Positions 46,590 to 56,479 of a DNA stretch of 64,000 nt are shown here, in pieces. Origin of the DNA: Isoetes taiwanensis (Eukaryota > Streptophyta > Lycopodiopsida > Isoetales > Isoetaceae); assembly GCA_021234155.1 (NCBI GenBank), contig JAJEKV010000005.1, forward strand, positions 22,271,584 to 22,335,583. The letters run 5' to 3'. Made by a program: the position numbers and the translations under genes. The number at the start of each line of letters is the position of its first letter. Position 1 is the first letter of the stretch. Under the pieces are notes generated by a model that worked only from the letters and a program-made list of their open reading frames with translations, had not been told where the DNA came from and made no database searches.

Positions 46590-47154
46590 TGCAACCAACT
46601 ATCAATCCATCCTTTTAAAAAAACAATCGAAATAAATAAAAACAACACAACAAGTGCCCAAAAGGGCTTACCCTAGAATATCAAACCATACTAGCTATAC
46701 CTACCACCGAAGTTCCCTTTGGACCCGTTATCGCTTACGCCCATCTTCCCCGACTTGACGCTTAGCTCGGGCTACAGTGTACGCATAGGGCAAGGGTGGC
46801 GCTCGCCTTGGCAAAGGTAAGTAGGCCACCCAAAGGTGGCGCCACCTCTTGGTCAATTATGGTTGATATGGGGGTGGTGATCCACCCTAATGGTTCAAAG
46901 TAGTATTCACCATCTTTGGCCAATCGAAGTTTGGCTGTGTGGTTTTCCCCAAACCATAATTAACTTAATTATCCCTTTTTTAATATTAATTCCTTAATTA
47001 TAGGTTATTATCCTTAATAATTAAATTAGCATAGCTAATTTAATCCCTTTTAGGTCAACCCCCTAGGTTACCATACCCCATGGTGGCGTATCTATACTGG
47101 GTGACGTGTCAATATATTTATACGCATACCGTATAAATACTTGGAACGTCACAT
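46590..47154 (-). repeat. 3' LTR
   Basis: On the minus strand starts TGTGACGTTCC at 47154 and ends GATAGTTGGTTGCA at 46590, about 565 bp. It differs from the 5' LTR by many substitutions and by indels, including loss of the GCTCAGCTCCTC repeats, so the two are not recent twins. Confidence 0.88.
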
Positions 47155-47167
47155 TCTCCCCTCCTTA
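47155..47167 (-). promoter_or_regulatory. Polypurine tract
   Basis: Minus strand AAGGAGGGGAGAA directly abuts the 3' LTR start TGTGACG. This is the expected plus-strand DNA primer site for reverse transcription. Confidence 0.8.
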
Positions 47168-47734
47168 GAATTAATGCTGTCCTCAGCATTGGGGTTAGAT
47201 CCAAAAAAATAGGAACTTACATTATGAAGGAAGGTAATTCCTTATTTCTGAAGGTAATATATTGAAAACTTTAAAGTTTAAAACAGTTCAAGCACCAAGG
47301 TGCATTTGACATGATTATCATAATCAAAAAGTTCAAGGACCGAAGTCCAATATCAACATGCGAGTGACAACAAAACAAGACGTGTAGACAAAATAAAACC
47401 GAAAAAATTGGGTCATCAGCAACCCTCTAACATGGGCAGGTCACGTACTGCTCACTGGCCTGCACATGTCAGTATATCAGTATATATAATTAGATTGTGG
47501 TTGAAGGGACCACCCCCTATAATAAATAAAAGAAAATTTATCTACAAGGAACCTATCATGCCTATGGTTCGCAATTCATTGCGGCGTAAGGAATGGTCAA
47601 GTTCCTATTATAGCCAAGATGAATGCGGCTATCAACTACATGCTTTACAAGCAGTTCGCAGTCGTGCCCACATTGACAGTACACCACATCCTAGGGAACA
47701 CGAAGGTGATCCCACCATCGGTAACTGTTGTCAA

Positions 47735-50700
47735 CTACGATGCATCTACCCCTCTACTGCCTGATTCTCGGCGAATCAAGCCTTCAAGCTTACCGCCGGG
47801 AGCGGGGTTGATCGCATCGTTGATGGTGCGGCCTTGAGATTCGCGCATGAAGTCCGGATAGTGCTTCTCAAGGTCTGTTTCCATCACCCACGTAGCATCC
47901 TCCACTGGCAAGTGTTTCCACTTGACCAAGTATTGCAGCATCTGGGTCCTCCGAGTCTGCTTATATGCTCGATCAAGAAGAGCTTCAGGCACTATATCCA
48001 AATGCTCTTCTGTCATTTCAAGTAGGGTGTGTGTATCCAAGATCTCCTCTGGATCTGAAGACTGACATGAAAGACCTTGTGGATCTTCAAACGGGGTGGC
48101 AAGTCCAGGCGATATGCCTGTTCCCCAACACGTTCAGTGATCTTGAACGGGCCAGCCCATCTGGGTGCCAACTTCTTGCAGTTACCAATTTTAAGCTTGG
48201 CTTGTTTCACCTTAATCTTAAGCCAAACTGATTCACCCACCTGAAAGACTCGTGGGGTCCTGTGCTTATCGGCTACACTCTTCTGGCGACTACGTGCAGC
48301 CAATAAGTATCCACGTACTTCCTCAACCAAAGTTGCATTTCCAGGAGGAGTTGCTGAGAAACCTCCACTTTAGAAACGGGGTTATGCCATGTGTCTGGAG
48401 TAAGGCATTGATAACCATAATTTATCATAAAAGGAGACATTCTGGAAGATTCCTATTTCATACTGTTATAGGCGAATTCGACCAGATAAATATAGTCAGC
48501 CCATTGGGATTGCTTACTCTACACATAACTTCGTAGCATATCTTCTATGATACGATTGGTACGCTCAGTCTGACCATCCGTCTGAGGATGATATGCCGTA
48601 CTCATGGCAAGCTTGGTCTGGATGGTAGCAAAGAAATCTTTCCAGAAGGCACTTACGAATTTGGGATCCCTATCGGATACAATAACTCGTGGCATTCCGT
48701 GCAACCTAAAGATCTCCTTTGCAAATAGCAGCGCGGTATCAAAGGTTGTGTCCGTGGTCCGACATGGCAAGAAATGAGCCATTTTTGACAATTTGTCGAC
48801 CACTACCATCAATGCATCGTATCCACGGAGAGTACATGGAAGGCCCACAATGAAATCCATGGTTATCACTTCCCACTTAGCATTGGGCACGTCCAGCGGT
48901 TGCAACTCTCCTGGAATCATTAATTGCTCAGCCTTGGTTTGTTGACACACTTGACACTGCTTAATGTACCTGGCAATGTCCTTTTTCATCGAAGGCCAGA
49001 AATAACTAGAGCGGACCTTAAAGTAGGTCTTCATAAAACCGGCATGTCCAGCTATAGGGCTGTTGTGCGTGTCATGGAGAATTAGCTTACGTGAAGTGTC
49101 AGGTACACACAACTTATCCTTGTAATATAACAAGTTGCCTTCTTTCTTATAGGAACGGAAAGCTTCGCGTTCTTTATCTGTGTGTGCTTCCTTGGCCAAA
49201 CTATGCCAAACCTCACGAAACTCGGGATCTGTGGCCAAGGTCTGTTCTATCTGTTTCCCAAACTCGCTGGTGAGTGTGGAAATTGCATTACAATGGGTTC
49301 GGGTTACTAAAGGATGGCGTGACAATGCATCCGCAACCACATTGTGTTTCCCAGGCTTATACATAATCTCAAAGTCATACTCCTCCAGAAATTCCATCTA
49401 TCTTCTCTGACGGAGATTGAGATTTGGCTGGGTGGATAAGTAATGGAGACTCTGATGATCCGTATCCAGCTGGAATCTTCTACCAAGAAGGTAGTGTCTC
49501 CATATCCGCAGAGCACGGACAACGGCTAACAATTCCTGATCATGGGTAGGGTATCACTGCTCCGTCTCGTTCATTTTCTTTGAATCATAGGCAATAACCC
49601 TCCCCTCCTGCATTAGGACTCCCCCGGTAGCAATGTTACTGGCATCCGTTGCCACTAGTTTATCCTTTTCAGGGTCGGGTAATGTAAGGACTGGTGCTGA
49701 CGTTAAAGCATCTTTAAGCTGCTGGAAACTTCCCTGAACCTTTGCTTTCCAATGCTCAATCCAATCCTTCACCTTCTCATGCTTTGTAAGATTAGTAAGA
49801 GGTGCTGCAATCTTTGCAAAATCCTTAACAAATTTCCGATAATATCCTGCTAATCCTAAGAAACTTCGGACCTCGGAAACATTACCTGGAATAGGCCATT
49901 CCCTTACTGCCTCTATCTTTGCTGGATCTGTCGCAATGCCCTCTGCTGAAATGATATGTCCCAAATAATCGACTTTGGGAGTGGCAAACTTGCATTTAGA
50001 GAACTTGGCAAAGAGCTGATGGCGTCTCAGCTTTTCTAGGGCCAACCGAAGATGTTTCTCATGCTCCTCCAGGGTTTTACTATAGATGAGAATGTCGTCA
50101 AAGAAAATAACAACAAAATCATCTAAGTATTGTCGGAAGACATCATTCATTAACCGCATAAACGTTGCGGGGGCATTAGTTAATCCAAAAGGCATAACGG
50201 TAAACTCATAATGCCCATATCTAGTGCGGAAGGCAGATTTATGAATGTCCTCCTCCTTAATCCTTATTTGATGATATCCGGAGCATAAATCAATCTTTGA
50301 AAACTGCTTGGCCCCTTGCAACTGGTCCATTAGATCATCTGCCCTAGGCAAAGCATAGCGATTCTTGATGGTGTGCTTATTGAGCTGCCTATAGTCAATG
50401 CACATCCTTAAGGAGCCATCCTTTTTCTTAAGAAAAAGGATAGGAGCGCCAAAAGGCGAAACACTAGGCCGAATGAAACCTAGGTTTAGTAACTCCTGAA
50501 GTTGCTTCTTAAGCTCTGCCAACTCAGGGGGACTCATACGGTACGGGGCCTTACTGGTAGGCTTAGTACCTGGTTCCAGAGCTATCTCACATTCTACTCC
50601 TCTAAAAGGAGGAAGTTTCTGGATCTCATCTGGAAAAAGGTTGCTAAATTCCCAGAGAAGATTGGCAATCCCTTCTGGCAAGGTATCAACTATTTGCTTC

Positions 50701-52424
50701 TGCTTAGCATCTGACTCAATGGAGGCAAGCCTAATAATGCAAAGCAACTTATCTTTACGAATAGCCTTATCTAACTGCCTGATGGTGATAGACTGCATAA
50801 TGGGGTTTAAGGAGTCACCTTTTATAGTCACGCGGGCTCCGTTAGCGGCGTTGAAGGTAACTTCCCGTTTCTCGCAGTCTATATTGGCTTTTGCAGATGC
50901 CAAGAATTCCATACCAACAATAAGATCATATTTGCCAATATCCATTATCTCGGCACCCAAGGCAACTGGTGCACCTGGCAACTGCATCTTAAGGTTAATG
51001 CGACGGCCATGCGTATGTCTGATCTTCCCACTAGCTAAAGTGACAGGCTTGGGTCGAGATCTCAAAGTTTCAAGTCGTAATACCTGGGCCATTCTAGGAG
51101 AAGCAAAATTATGTGTACTACCCGTATCCATCAGAATTATAAAAGGTTTGCTGTCTACTTGACCTATGGTGGAAATAACGGCAGGCTGACTTTCAGCAGT
51201 GCCGGTTTCAATAGCTGCAAGGATATGGGACTCACCGTGAATGTATTCGGAAGCCTCCTCCTCGACAGGTAGAGTCGACTCGAGATCGTCCCAATCGAGG
51301 TCGGCCATGGCCAGCTGGGCAGTCTGTGTGACATAAGGGCAATTCTGCATGAAGTGCCCGGGGCGCATACACCTGTAGCATGCCTTATCTCGGCGTAGCT
51401 GGTCTCGGGCCTCTTTGGGAATAGACTGTAAGAGGTTCTGAACTTCCTTACCGACGTTGTTTGGTTTGTCGGGCATGTTAAAGGTGACTTTCTTTTCCTG
51501 GCGGCCGTTGGAGTTCTGCTGAGAGGGCCCCGGACTTGGTGAACGAGGTTTGTAAGGTGTGGACGGGCGTGGCTGCGAGTAAGGAGCAGGAGGCAGATAC
51601 TGGTTCCTTGGTGTGTCCTCCTCGAGGCTCAATGCCTTAGCCTCGGCCTCTGCAACTGATTTTGGGTCTATGGCCTTAACCATTCGTTTAATAGATGGGG
51701 CCAATCCTTCAATGTAACCCTCCACAGCCCTCTTTTCATTCATCCCTGGTACATACAACCTCAAGCGCATAAACTCATCAGTGTAGGCCTGCACGGACAT
51801 ACCCTTCTGCTCTAACCTGTAAAAGGTCTGAATTTGCTGGCATTTGTGCGCACGAGGCACATAATGCGACTTAAAAGCTTTGGCAAACTTTTTGAACTTG
51901 CATCTGCTTCTGTCCAGATGCTTGGGTCTGGCATAGCCCTTCCACCAAATACGGGCAGCTCCTGTAAGGTTTGTGGTGGCAACCTTCCCTGTATCTTTTT
52001 CTGTCATGCCATAAGATTTCCCAAACTCCTTCATTTCGTCCAACCAGGACTCTGCATTCAGTCCGCCCCTAGATTTCCCATCAAACTGGGCAAGTTTCCT
52101 GTTTTTCCATATCCTGGTTATGGCCGTATCAACCGTCTTACGGTATTCCTTGTCCCGGCGCTTGGGGTGCTCACCCGATGATACGGAGGACTCAGAGGTG
52201 GCTGATTGTGAAGATGTGGCACTATCCCTTGAGGAACTTCGATGGCGTTTGGAACGGTGCTTGCTTCGTTGGGGTACAGGGCTTGGTTCAGGTGCAAGTG
52301 GCTGCTGGGGTGGTGGGCTTGGCGGCAACGGAGGTAACTCCGGTCCATCCTCCTGTACGTGTTGCGGAGGGTTGGAATTCAACACATAAGTTTGTAACTC
52401 GACTAATTGCCTCTTCATCAACAT
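47735..52424 (-). pseudogene. gag-pol of the chromovirus, with stops and frameshifts
   Basis: One frame originally encoded gag, protease, RT, RNase H, integrase and chromodomain. The first open part is 956 codons (52424-49554). Gag has capsid segments and a zinc knuckle [14 protein letters not shown] (residues about 349-362). Protease has ILMDTGSTH (about 430). RT has the FFDDILIYS catalytic box (about 772). RNase H has ATDASN (about 926). Then come TGA (49554-49556), TAG (49398-49400) and a TAG at 48519-48521. Integrase lies between: CQVCQQTK, VSDRDPKF and TDGQTERTN. Frameshifts occur near 48350 and 48060. The chromodomain ends it (YLVKWKHLPVEDATWV, about 47930). The first TGA and the TAG at 49398 look like C-to-T type changes. 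The start at 52424 is the first Met, but the frame is open upstream to about 52500. Confidence 0.93.
47780..47960 (-). other. Chromodomain at the pol C-terminus
   Basis: Reads QYLVKWKHLPVEDATWVMET then LEKHYPDF. The aromatic and acidic pattern (YLVKWK, ATWV) matches chromodomains fused to chromovirus integrases. In studied chromoviruses such domains bind methylated H3 or other heterochromatin features. Whether this one keeps the full aromatic cage cannot be told by eye. Confidence 0.85.
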
Positions 52425-52739
52425 AAGTTCCTGCTCCGGGGTTAGTCGACTGGCGTTCGAAGGTGTCTGCCAGGCGGCATTGCGTGCACCGTCTATATTG
52501 AGTATAAGAAGGTATAAGCAGAATTACAGTGACATCAAGTCTCACAAAGAATGTCATATCGGATAGTATTTAGAGAAAGTAGATAGAAGAGTACAACAGA
52601 AAAGGTTTTTATTATCAGAGTCATTACATTGAAAGTCACTTACAACTTAAAGTTATATATCACAGGGTTAAACACTTAACATTACACAATTTTTTCCAAG
52701 TTACACATAACATAGGAAGCAGAACTGAGTGGACCAGGC

Positions 52740-53231
52740 CTAGGGGTTCGCGAAAGGATACAAGATGGAGTAGCGAACGCTCTCGCGGATGGCTCTCACT
52801 AACTTGTAGCGAGCCCAGGCTTGGACGATAACAGGTTGATAATCCAGTGTTGGGCTAATGATAAGGAGAGTGAAGAGCCTCCTTAATGCATAGAAAATCT
52901 GCCACAGGTGATCGTTGGCATCCTCAAAAGCTTCGTGCCTTGACATGTCCCAATAGTCCCATGTGCGACGAAGAGTCTGCTTCAGGTCATCAAAGGCGCG
53001 TTCCCTGAGAATGTTAACTACTTCCATCCCCTTGGCTGGATCATAGGGCTCTCCTGGCTGTGCGGGTTCCCCTACCTCGTAGCCTTCGTCCCATTCCGAG
53101 TACTCCCCATACCTTTGGCCATAATCCTGGTCGGGCGGTCCTGGATCATCCCTTCGTATCTGGTCGGTAATTCTCTCTTCATATTCTTCGAGGGTCTCGT
53201 CTGCAAGACGATAGAAATGAATATAGAGCAT
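52740..53231 (-). CDS. Extra ORF (163 codons) between the histone-like region and gag; unknown
   Basis: Same strand as gag-pol, ending 315 bp before the gag Met. The N-terminal third is acidic and Tyr/Gly/Pro-rich (GQRYGEYSEWDEGYEVGEPA). The C-terminal part is helical and aromatic (LRRTWDYWDMSRHEAF, HLWQIFYALRRLFTLLI). No family recognised. A good 3' splice site, TATCGTCTTGCAG, falls inside the ORF after about ten codons (around 53204), so the true product may begin at DETLEEYEER through splicing to an upstream exon. Could encode an accessory protein or a displaced capsid-like part. Confidence 0.5.
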   Translation of the reverse strand: MLYIHFYRLADETLEEYEERITDQIRRDDPGPPDQDYGQRYGEYSEWDEGYEVGEPAQPGEPYDPAKGMEVVNILRERAFDDLKQTLRRTWDYWDMSRHEAFEDANDHLWQIFYALRRLFTLLIISPTLDYQPVIVQAWARYKLVRAIRESVRYSILYPFANP

Positions 53232-53426
53232 TGGACAATTTTGTTATACTCTAACTTCAATAGATAGAGGAACGCATCATGGAAGAGAACAATGTTATTT
53301 GTATTCATTAATACTATAGCCATAATTGATAAAAAGATGGCACATCATATATTATAAAATGGCTAAAGAAAGCGTCAAACCAAAATTTTATAATTATACG
53401 CAGTACAAAATGCGTGACACAAATCT

Positions 53427-53760
53427 CTAAGAACTAGGTCCCTCCTCTTCGTCCATAGGCTGAGGAGGTGGACGGTAGCGCATCAAAGTAGCACTGGGGC
53501 TAGCAGAGAGGGCGGCTCGAGCTGCTGCCTCTGGTGGTAAGCAAGTGGCCAAAGGTGCCGCCACAAGGAGTCGCATATTAGCGCAGCCCGCCACGTCCCC
53601 CAATGCTGCAATGGCCAAATCCCTACGGACCAAGGTAATGGTGGTGGTGTGGTAGTCTATCTTCTTATGGCCCGCTGAAGTGGATATGGCTCGGAGCGCC
53701 CACCAAGAAGCTTCAGAAGAAGGCCCTAGGTTCTTGGAGAAGACAACACCTCACCTTGCC
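53427..53760 (-). pseudogene. Broken ORF with a possible diverged histone-fold end
   Basis: One minus-strand frame runs from about 53760 to a TAG at 53427. It includes FSKNLGPSSEASWWAL, then GHKKIDYHTTTITLVRRDLA and IAALGDV, then a Pro/Ala-rich tail. The segment H-TTTITLVRRDLAIA lines up by pattern with loop 2 and helix 3 of H3 (HAKRVTIMPKDIQLA) or of H2A. FSKNLG...SS recalls [10 protein letters not shown] of H3. A different frame just upstream (about 53860-53765) reads QIRAMGNHVPRFFLSAF. Its neighbour at 55.1 kb is a clear H3, which makes the idea worth testing, but the match is weak. Confidence 0.3.
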
Positions 53761-53907
53761 GGAAGGCTGAGAGAAAGAATCGGGGCACATGGTTGCCCAT
53801 TGCCCTAATCTGAGGATCTCTGGAGGTCTCCGCTTCCTTTTCCAAGTTCACGGGACCTTCTTCTCCTCTTCTTCTTCCTTGTCATCTCTAAGGCTGACCT
53901 TGGTGTC

Positions 53908-54858
53908 CTAAAGGTCTTCCACCTCTTCATCCATACCTCCCATGGTAATCTGCAATGGCTGATCTGGTGGTGGAAGCCGCATCTGGGCTACAAAATGCTC
54001 CTCCAGAGGTTGGGGTGTGTTAGTTAGCAAGAACTGCCGAAGTGACAAAAGGGTCCCAACGGGTTCTAGTTCTTCTGGCCGGTATGCTAACAGGTTCTCA
54101 ACTGGTGAGGGCTGCACAACCGGTGTGGTAAAATCGAGGAAGTCATCTTGGCAATACTCAGCAAGATCATAGAGGACCTCTATCTTCTTGCGGCGGATCC
54201 CAGTAATGACCCGGTAGGCCCACATAATGTCCTCAAGAATCAGGTACTCTTGGTTATTCACGAGTACTGTAGGAAGAAGGTTTAGCCCTTCAAGCTTGAG
54301 GCCTTTCTCTCGGCTGGCAGGGGCTTTGGTGGCAAGTTCCCTCCACCTTACAAAATCCTGCTCATCGACGACTTCGTCGTCTTCCGGGTCAGGAGGTACA
54401 GGCGTAGAGGATTGCTCAGCAGCTATCTCCTCATCCTCAATATACTGGTCCATGATGATGGCCAGTGCAAATCGGGCCTCAAAACAGGTTTCCCGATCTA
54501 ATGTAACAATAGGGAGGTCAGTCCCCCGCCTTCTTATGCCCTTGATGACATTCCGGGCGTGCTCATCATCGCCTAGCATCTCGAGCAAAGTGTGGACGTT
54601 GAGGTAGAGTTGTGTGTCGTCTTCATTGGAGACGCAAGCAGGTACAATCTCCTCATGGAAGAACTGAAGGAAGGCAGCATAGTCTGGGTGCACCTGCATG
54701 TTGGAGACGAGGTCTACCTGCTGGAGGAGATAAGGGTGAAGGAGGTCAAAGGGGACCGCGGGGTCCCAATGCTCTCCATCTAAATACCACTGCTGCAAGG
54801 TTGGGCAAGCCATAATGGTTGAAGGCGCAAGGGAGGAGAAAGGAGGCGCTGGAAGCAA
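53908..54858 (-). CDS. Extra ORF (316 codons) of the chromovirus; unknown function
   Basis: Uninterrupted frame between the histone H3 ORF and gag, on the element's coding strand. MACPTLQQWYLDG at the second Met (residue 16) is a likely start. The protein is acidic and Leu-rich, with predicted helical stretches such as YAAFLQFFHEEIVPACV and LYLNVHTLLEMLGDDEHARN, and an acidic linker (PPDPEDDEVVDEQDF) near residue 160. Further on comes EYLILEDIMWAYRVITGIRR. It has no Cys/His finger, protease or RT motif and I recognise no family. Being intact over 316 codons while pol has several stops makes chance unlikely. Possible role with the neighbouring H3 protein is only guessed from position. Confidence 0.6.
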   Translation of the reverse strand: MLPAPPFSSLAPSTIMACPTLQQWYLDGEHWDPAVPFDLLHPYLLQQVDLVSNMQVHPDYAAFLQFFHEEIVPACVSNEDDTQLYLNVHTLLEMLGDDEHARNVIKGIRRRGTDLPIVTLDRETCFEARFALAIIMDQYIEDEEIAAEQSSTPVPPDPEDDEVVDEQDFVRWRELATKAPASREKGLKLEGLNLLPTVLVNNQEYLILEDIMWAYRVITGIRRKKIEVLYDLAEYCQDDFLDFTTPVVQPSPVENLLAYRPEELEPVGTLLSLRQFLLTNTPQPLEEHFVAQMRLPPPDQPLQITMGGMDEEVEDL

Positions 54859-55096
54859 GAAGGGAAAATGAAACCCTAACGGCTAAAAAGGCCCTTTATA
54901 CTTTTCGTCGCGTTTCCCAACATTATTGTTAAAAAAATAATTATTTAATTAATAATTTATATATATATATATTTTTGTTTAAAATTCACACCAAATGGCG
55001 GGAAAAACATTTTTATATTCACAACTTCAAAATTTGGAATACTTTACATAGACAAGTGCACAAAATTTTTACAACAGAAAGAAGGTAGTCGCCTAG

Positions 55097-56479
55097 TCAC
55101 CGAAACTCCCCTCGGATCCTTCGTGCTAGCTGGAGGTCCTTGGGCATGATGGCGACCCTCTTTGCATGAATGGCGCAGAGGTTGGCGTCGCTCAAAATCT
55201 CGATGAGGTAAGCCTCGGCAGCCTCCTGGAGTGCGAGGATTGCAAAGGCTTGGAACCTCAGATCGGTCTTAAAGTCCTGGGCAATTTCCCATACAAGCCG
55301 CTGGAAGGGAAGCCGACGAATCAATGGCTCAGTAGACTTCTGATACTTACGTATCTCCCGAAGTGCTACTGTGCCCGGTCGAAATCTGTGGGGCTTCCGT
55401 GGCTTGAGGGTTGCCTTGAGCGATGGAATGGATTTCCCGCCGGTTGTTGGATGCTTTGCCCGCTGAACGATCTGCTCCCGTCTTTGAGCCGATGTCTTCT
55501 TGGCAATAGTGGCATCCTTCTGCAGTCGGGTCTTATAGTTCACTCCACCCTTCACGGGTTTGGTACTCTTTCTCTTCAACGTCCTGTTGCCCCTCTCCAA
55601 AGGCTTCCTATTCTGGGGCCCGCTCTGATCTACCGGTTGGTTCACTTTATCCCCCATGCTTTGGTCTCCCTGGGGGTCAACGTTCTGACCAACAGCTTGA
55701 TCCTGCTGCTGACCAACATCCGGGTTCTGCTGCTGATCAACATGCTGGTCGTCCTGTTGATCCACCTGTTGGGTTCCGCTTGGTTGGTTTTGGGCATCCT
55801 CCTCTTCCTTACGGAGCCGCTCTCTCTCTTCTGCATCCCTGGCCTCTTTGTCCAAGCGCACCTGGATTCGCCTGGCAATCTCCGCATGATACCTGTCTGG
55901 GCGCGCTCTCATGTCATCTTGCACGAGGTCCATGCGGGCTTGGTCAAAACTAGGTGGGACATTCTCAAAGATGAAGCTATTAAGGTCTTCATTCCAGAAG
56001 AAGGTAGGAAGATTATAATAGTCTTGGTATAGAAGTACACGGCCCTTACCAAGGTAATAGAAGCGGTTTTTCCGTGCTTCGGGTGGGGCACTAGCTATTT
56101 GCTGCAGGTCTTCTACCCTAGCAAGGTGCATAATCCTCTGGGCCTCACTCCGGATAAGCTCGGCGGGATCCTCATCTGGTCCTGCTTGGGGATAGAACTT
56201 AACTACGGCCCATGCGTGGTCAGGCTGCTCCACAAGAGTATAAGCCTGATCTGCAGCGTTTAGTTTCGTAAGGACGCGCTCATTGAAGTGAAAGATGGGG
56301 TAGGGGACTCTACGGCCCTCTATGAAGTGTTGTACGAAAAGGTCTAGGACAGTATCAACTGTGGGGCTGTCATCCGCAAAATGTTCTACTAGCGCGCTGA
56401 ACAGTTGGAATACATTCATCTTCTTGAGATCTACGGTTAGCTTGAAGCGCGGCATGGTAGCACTGGCAGGGCGTAGCAA
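55097..56479 (-). CDS. Histone H3 domain fusion protein encoded by the chromovirus (460 codons)
   Basis: First ORF after the leader, intact. Order by residue: 1-200, a novel domain ([20 protein letters not shown] ... [20 protein letters not shown]) I cannot assign; 200-230, a charged, coiled-coil-like helix; 235-290, a Q/D-rich linker with repeats of the type (V/A)(D/G)QQxDQ; 291-361, a basic tail with KRKST at 302-306 and PTTGGK at 344-349; 362-460, a complete histone H3 core. The basic tail resembles an eroded H3 tail: TGGK survives but the residues around H3 K9 read KHPT. The likely start is Met1 or Met9. The ORF has no intron. It lies upstream of gag and 239 bp before the 316-codon ORF. 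Alternative readings, such as a cellular H3 pseudogene caught by accident, do not explain the long in-frame fusion. Confidence 0.9.
   Translation of the reverse strand: MLRPASATMPRFKLTVDLKKMNVFQLFSALVEHFADDSPTVDTVLDLFVQHFIEGRRVPYPIFHFNERVLTKLNAADQAYTLVEQPDHAWAVVKFYPQAGPDEDPAELIRSEAQRIMHLARVEDLQQIASAPPEARKNRFYYLGKGRVLLYQDYYNLPTFFWNEDLNSFIFENVPPSFDQARMDLVQDDMRARPDRYHAEIARRIQVRLDKEARDAEERERLRKEEEDAQNQPSGTQQVDQQDDQHVDQQQNPDVGQQQDQAVGQNVDPQGDQSMGDKVNQPVDQSGPQNRKPLERGNRTLKRKSTKPVKGGVNYKTRLQKDATIAKKTSAQRREQIVQRAKHPTTGGKSIPSLKATLKPRKPHRFRPGTVALREIRKYQKSTEPLIRRLPFQRLVWEIAQDFKTDLRFQAFAILALQEAAEAYLIEILSDANLCAIHAKRVAIMPKDLQLARRIRGEFR
55100..55396 (-). other. Histone H3 core domain
   Basis: 99 residues, [20 protein letters not shown] to [10 protein letters not shown], align without a gap to H3 37-135 as I remember the plant consensus. 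Kept: K56, K79, H113, C110, K115, K122, D123, R131 and the loop DFKTDLRFQ without the insertion typical of CENH3. By eye about 18 sites differ: Y41F, L60P, K64R, R72W, S86A, S87F, V89I, 90L, V101I, G102E, L103I, F104L, E105S, T107A, T118A, I124L, R134F and A135R. R72W and T118A touch DNA-contact positions; 101-107 is the end of helix 2. All three helices of the fold are present. Confidence 0.93.

Noticed and set aside
52740-53000. H2B-like reading of the C-terminus of the 163-codon ORF
   Set aside because: No shared motif beyond helical, aromatic character.
54300-54600. H4-like reading of part of the 316-codon ORF (IRRRGTDLPIVTLDRETCFE against the H4 RRGGVKRISGLIYEET region)
   Set aside because: Only a few scattered identities, no matching third helix, and the downstream sequence is acidic. 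Not enough to call a histone.
55166-56032. 288-codon plus-strand ORF
   Set aside because: It is the antisense shadow of the histone H3 fusion ORF.
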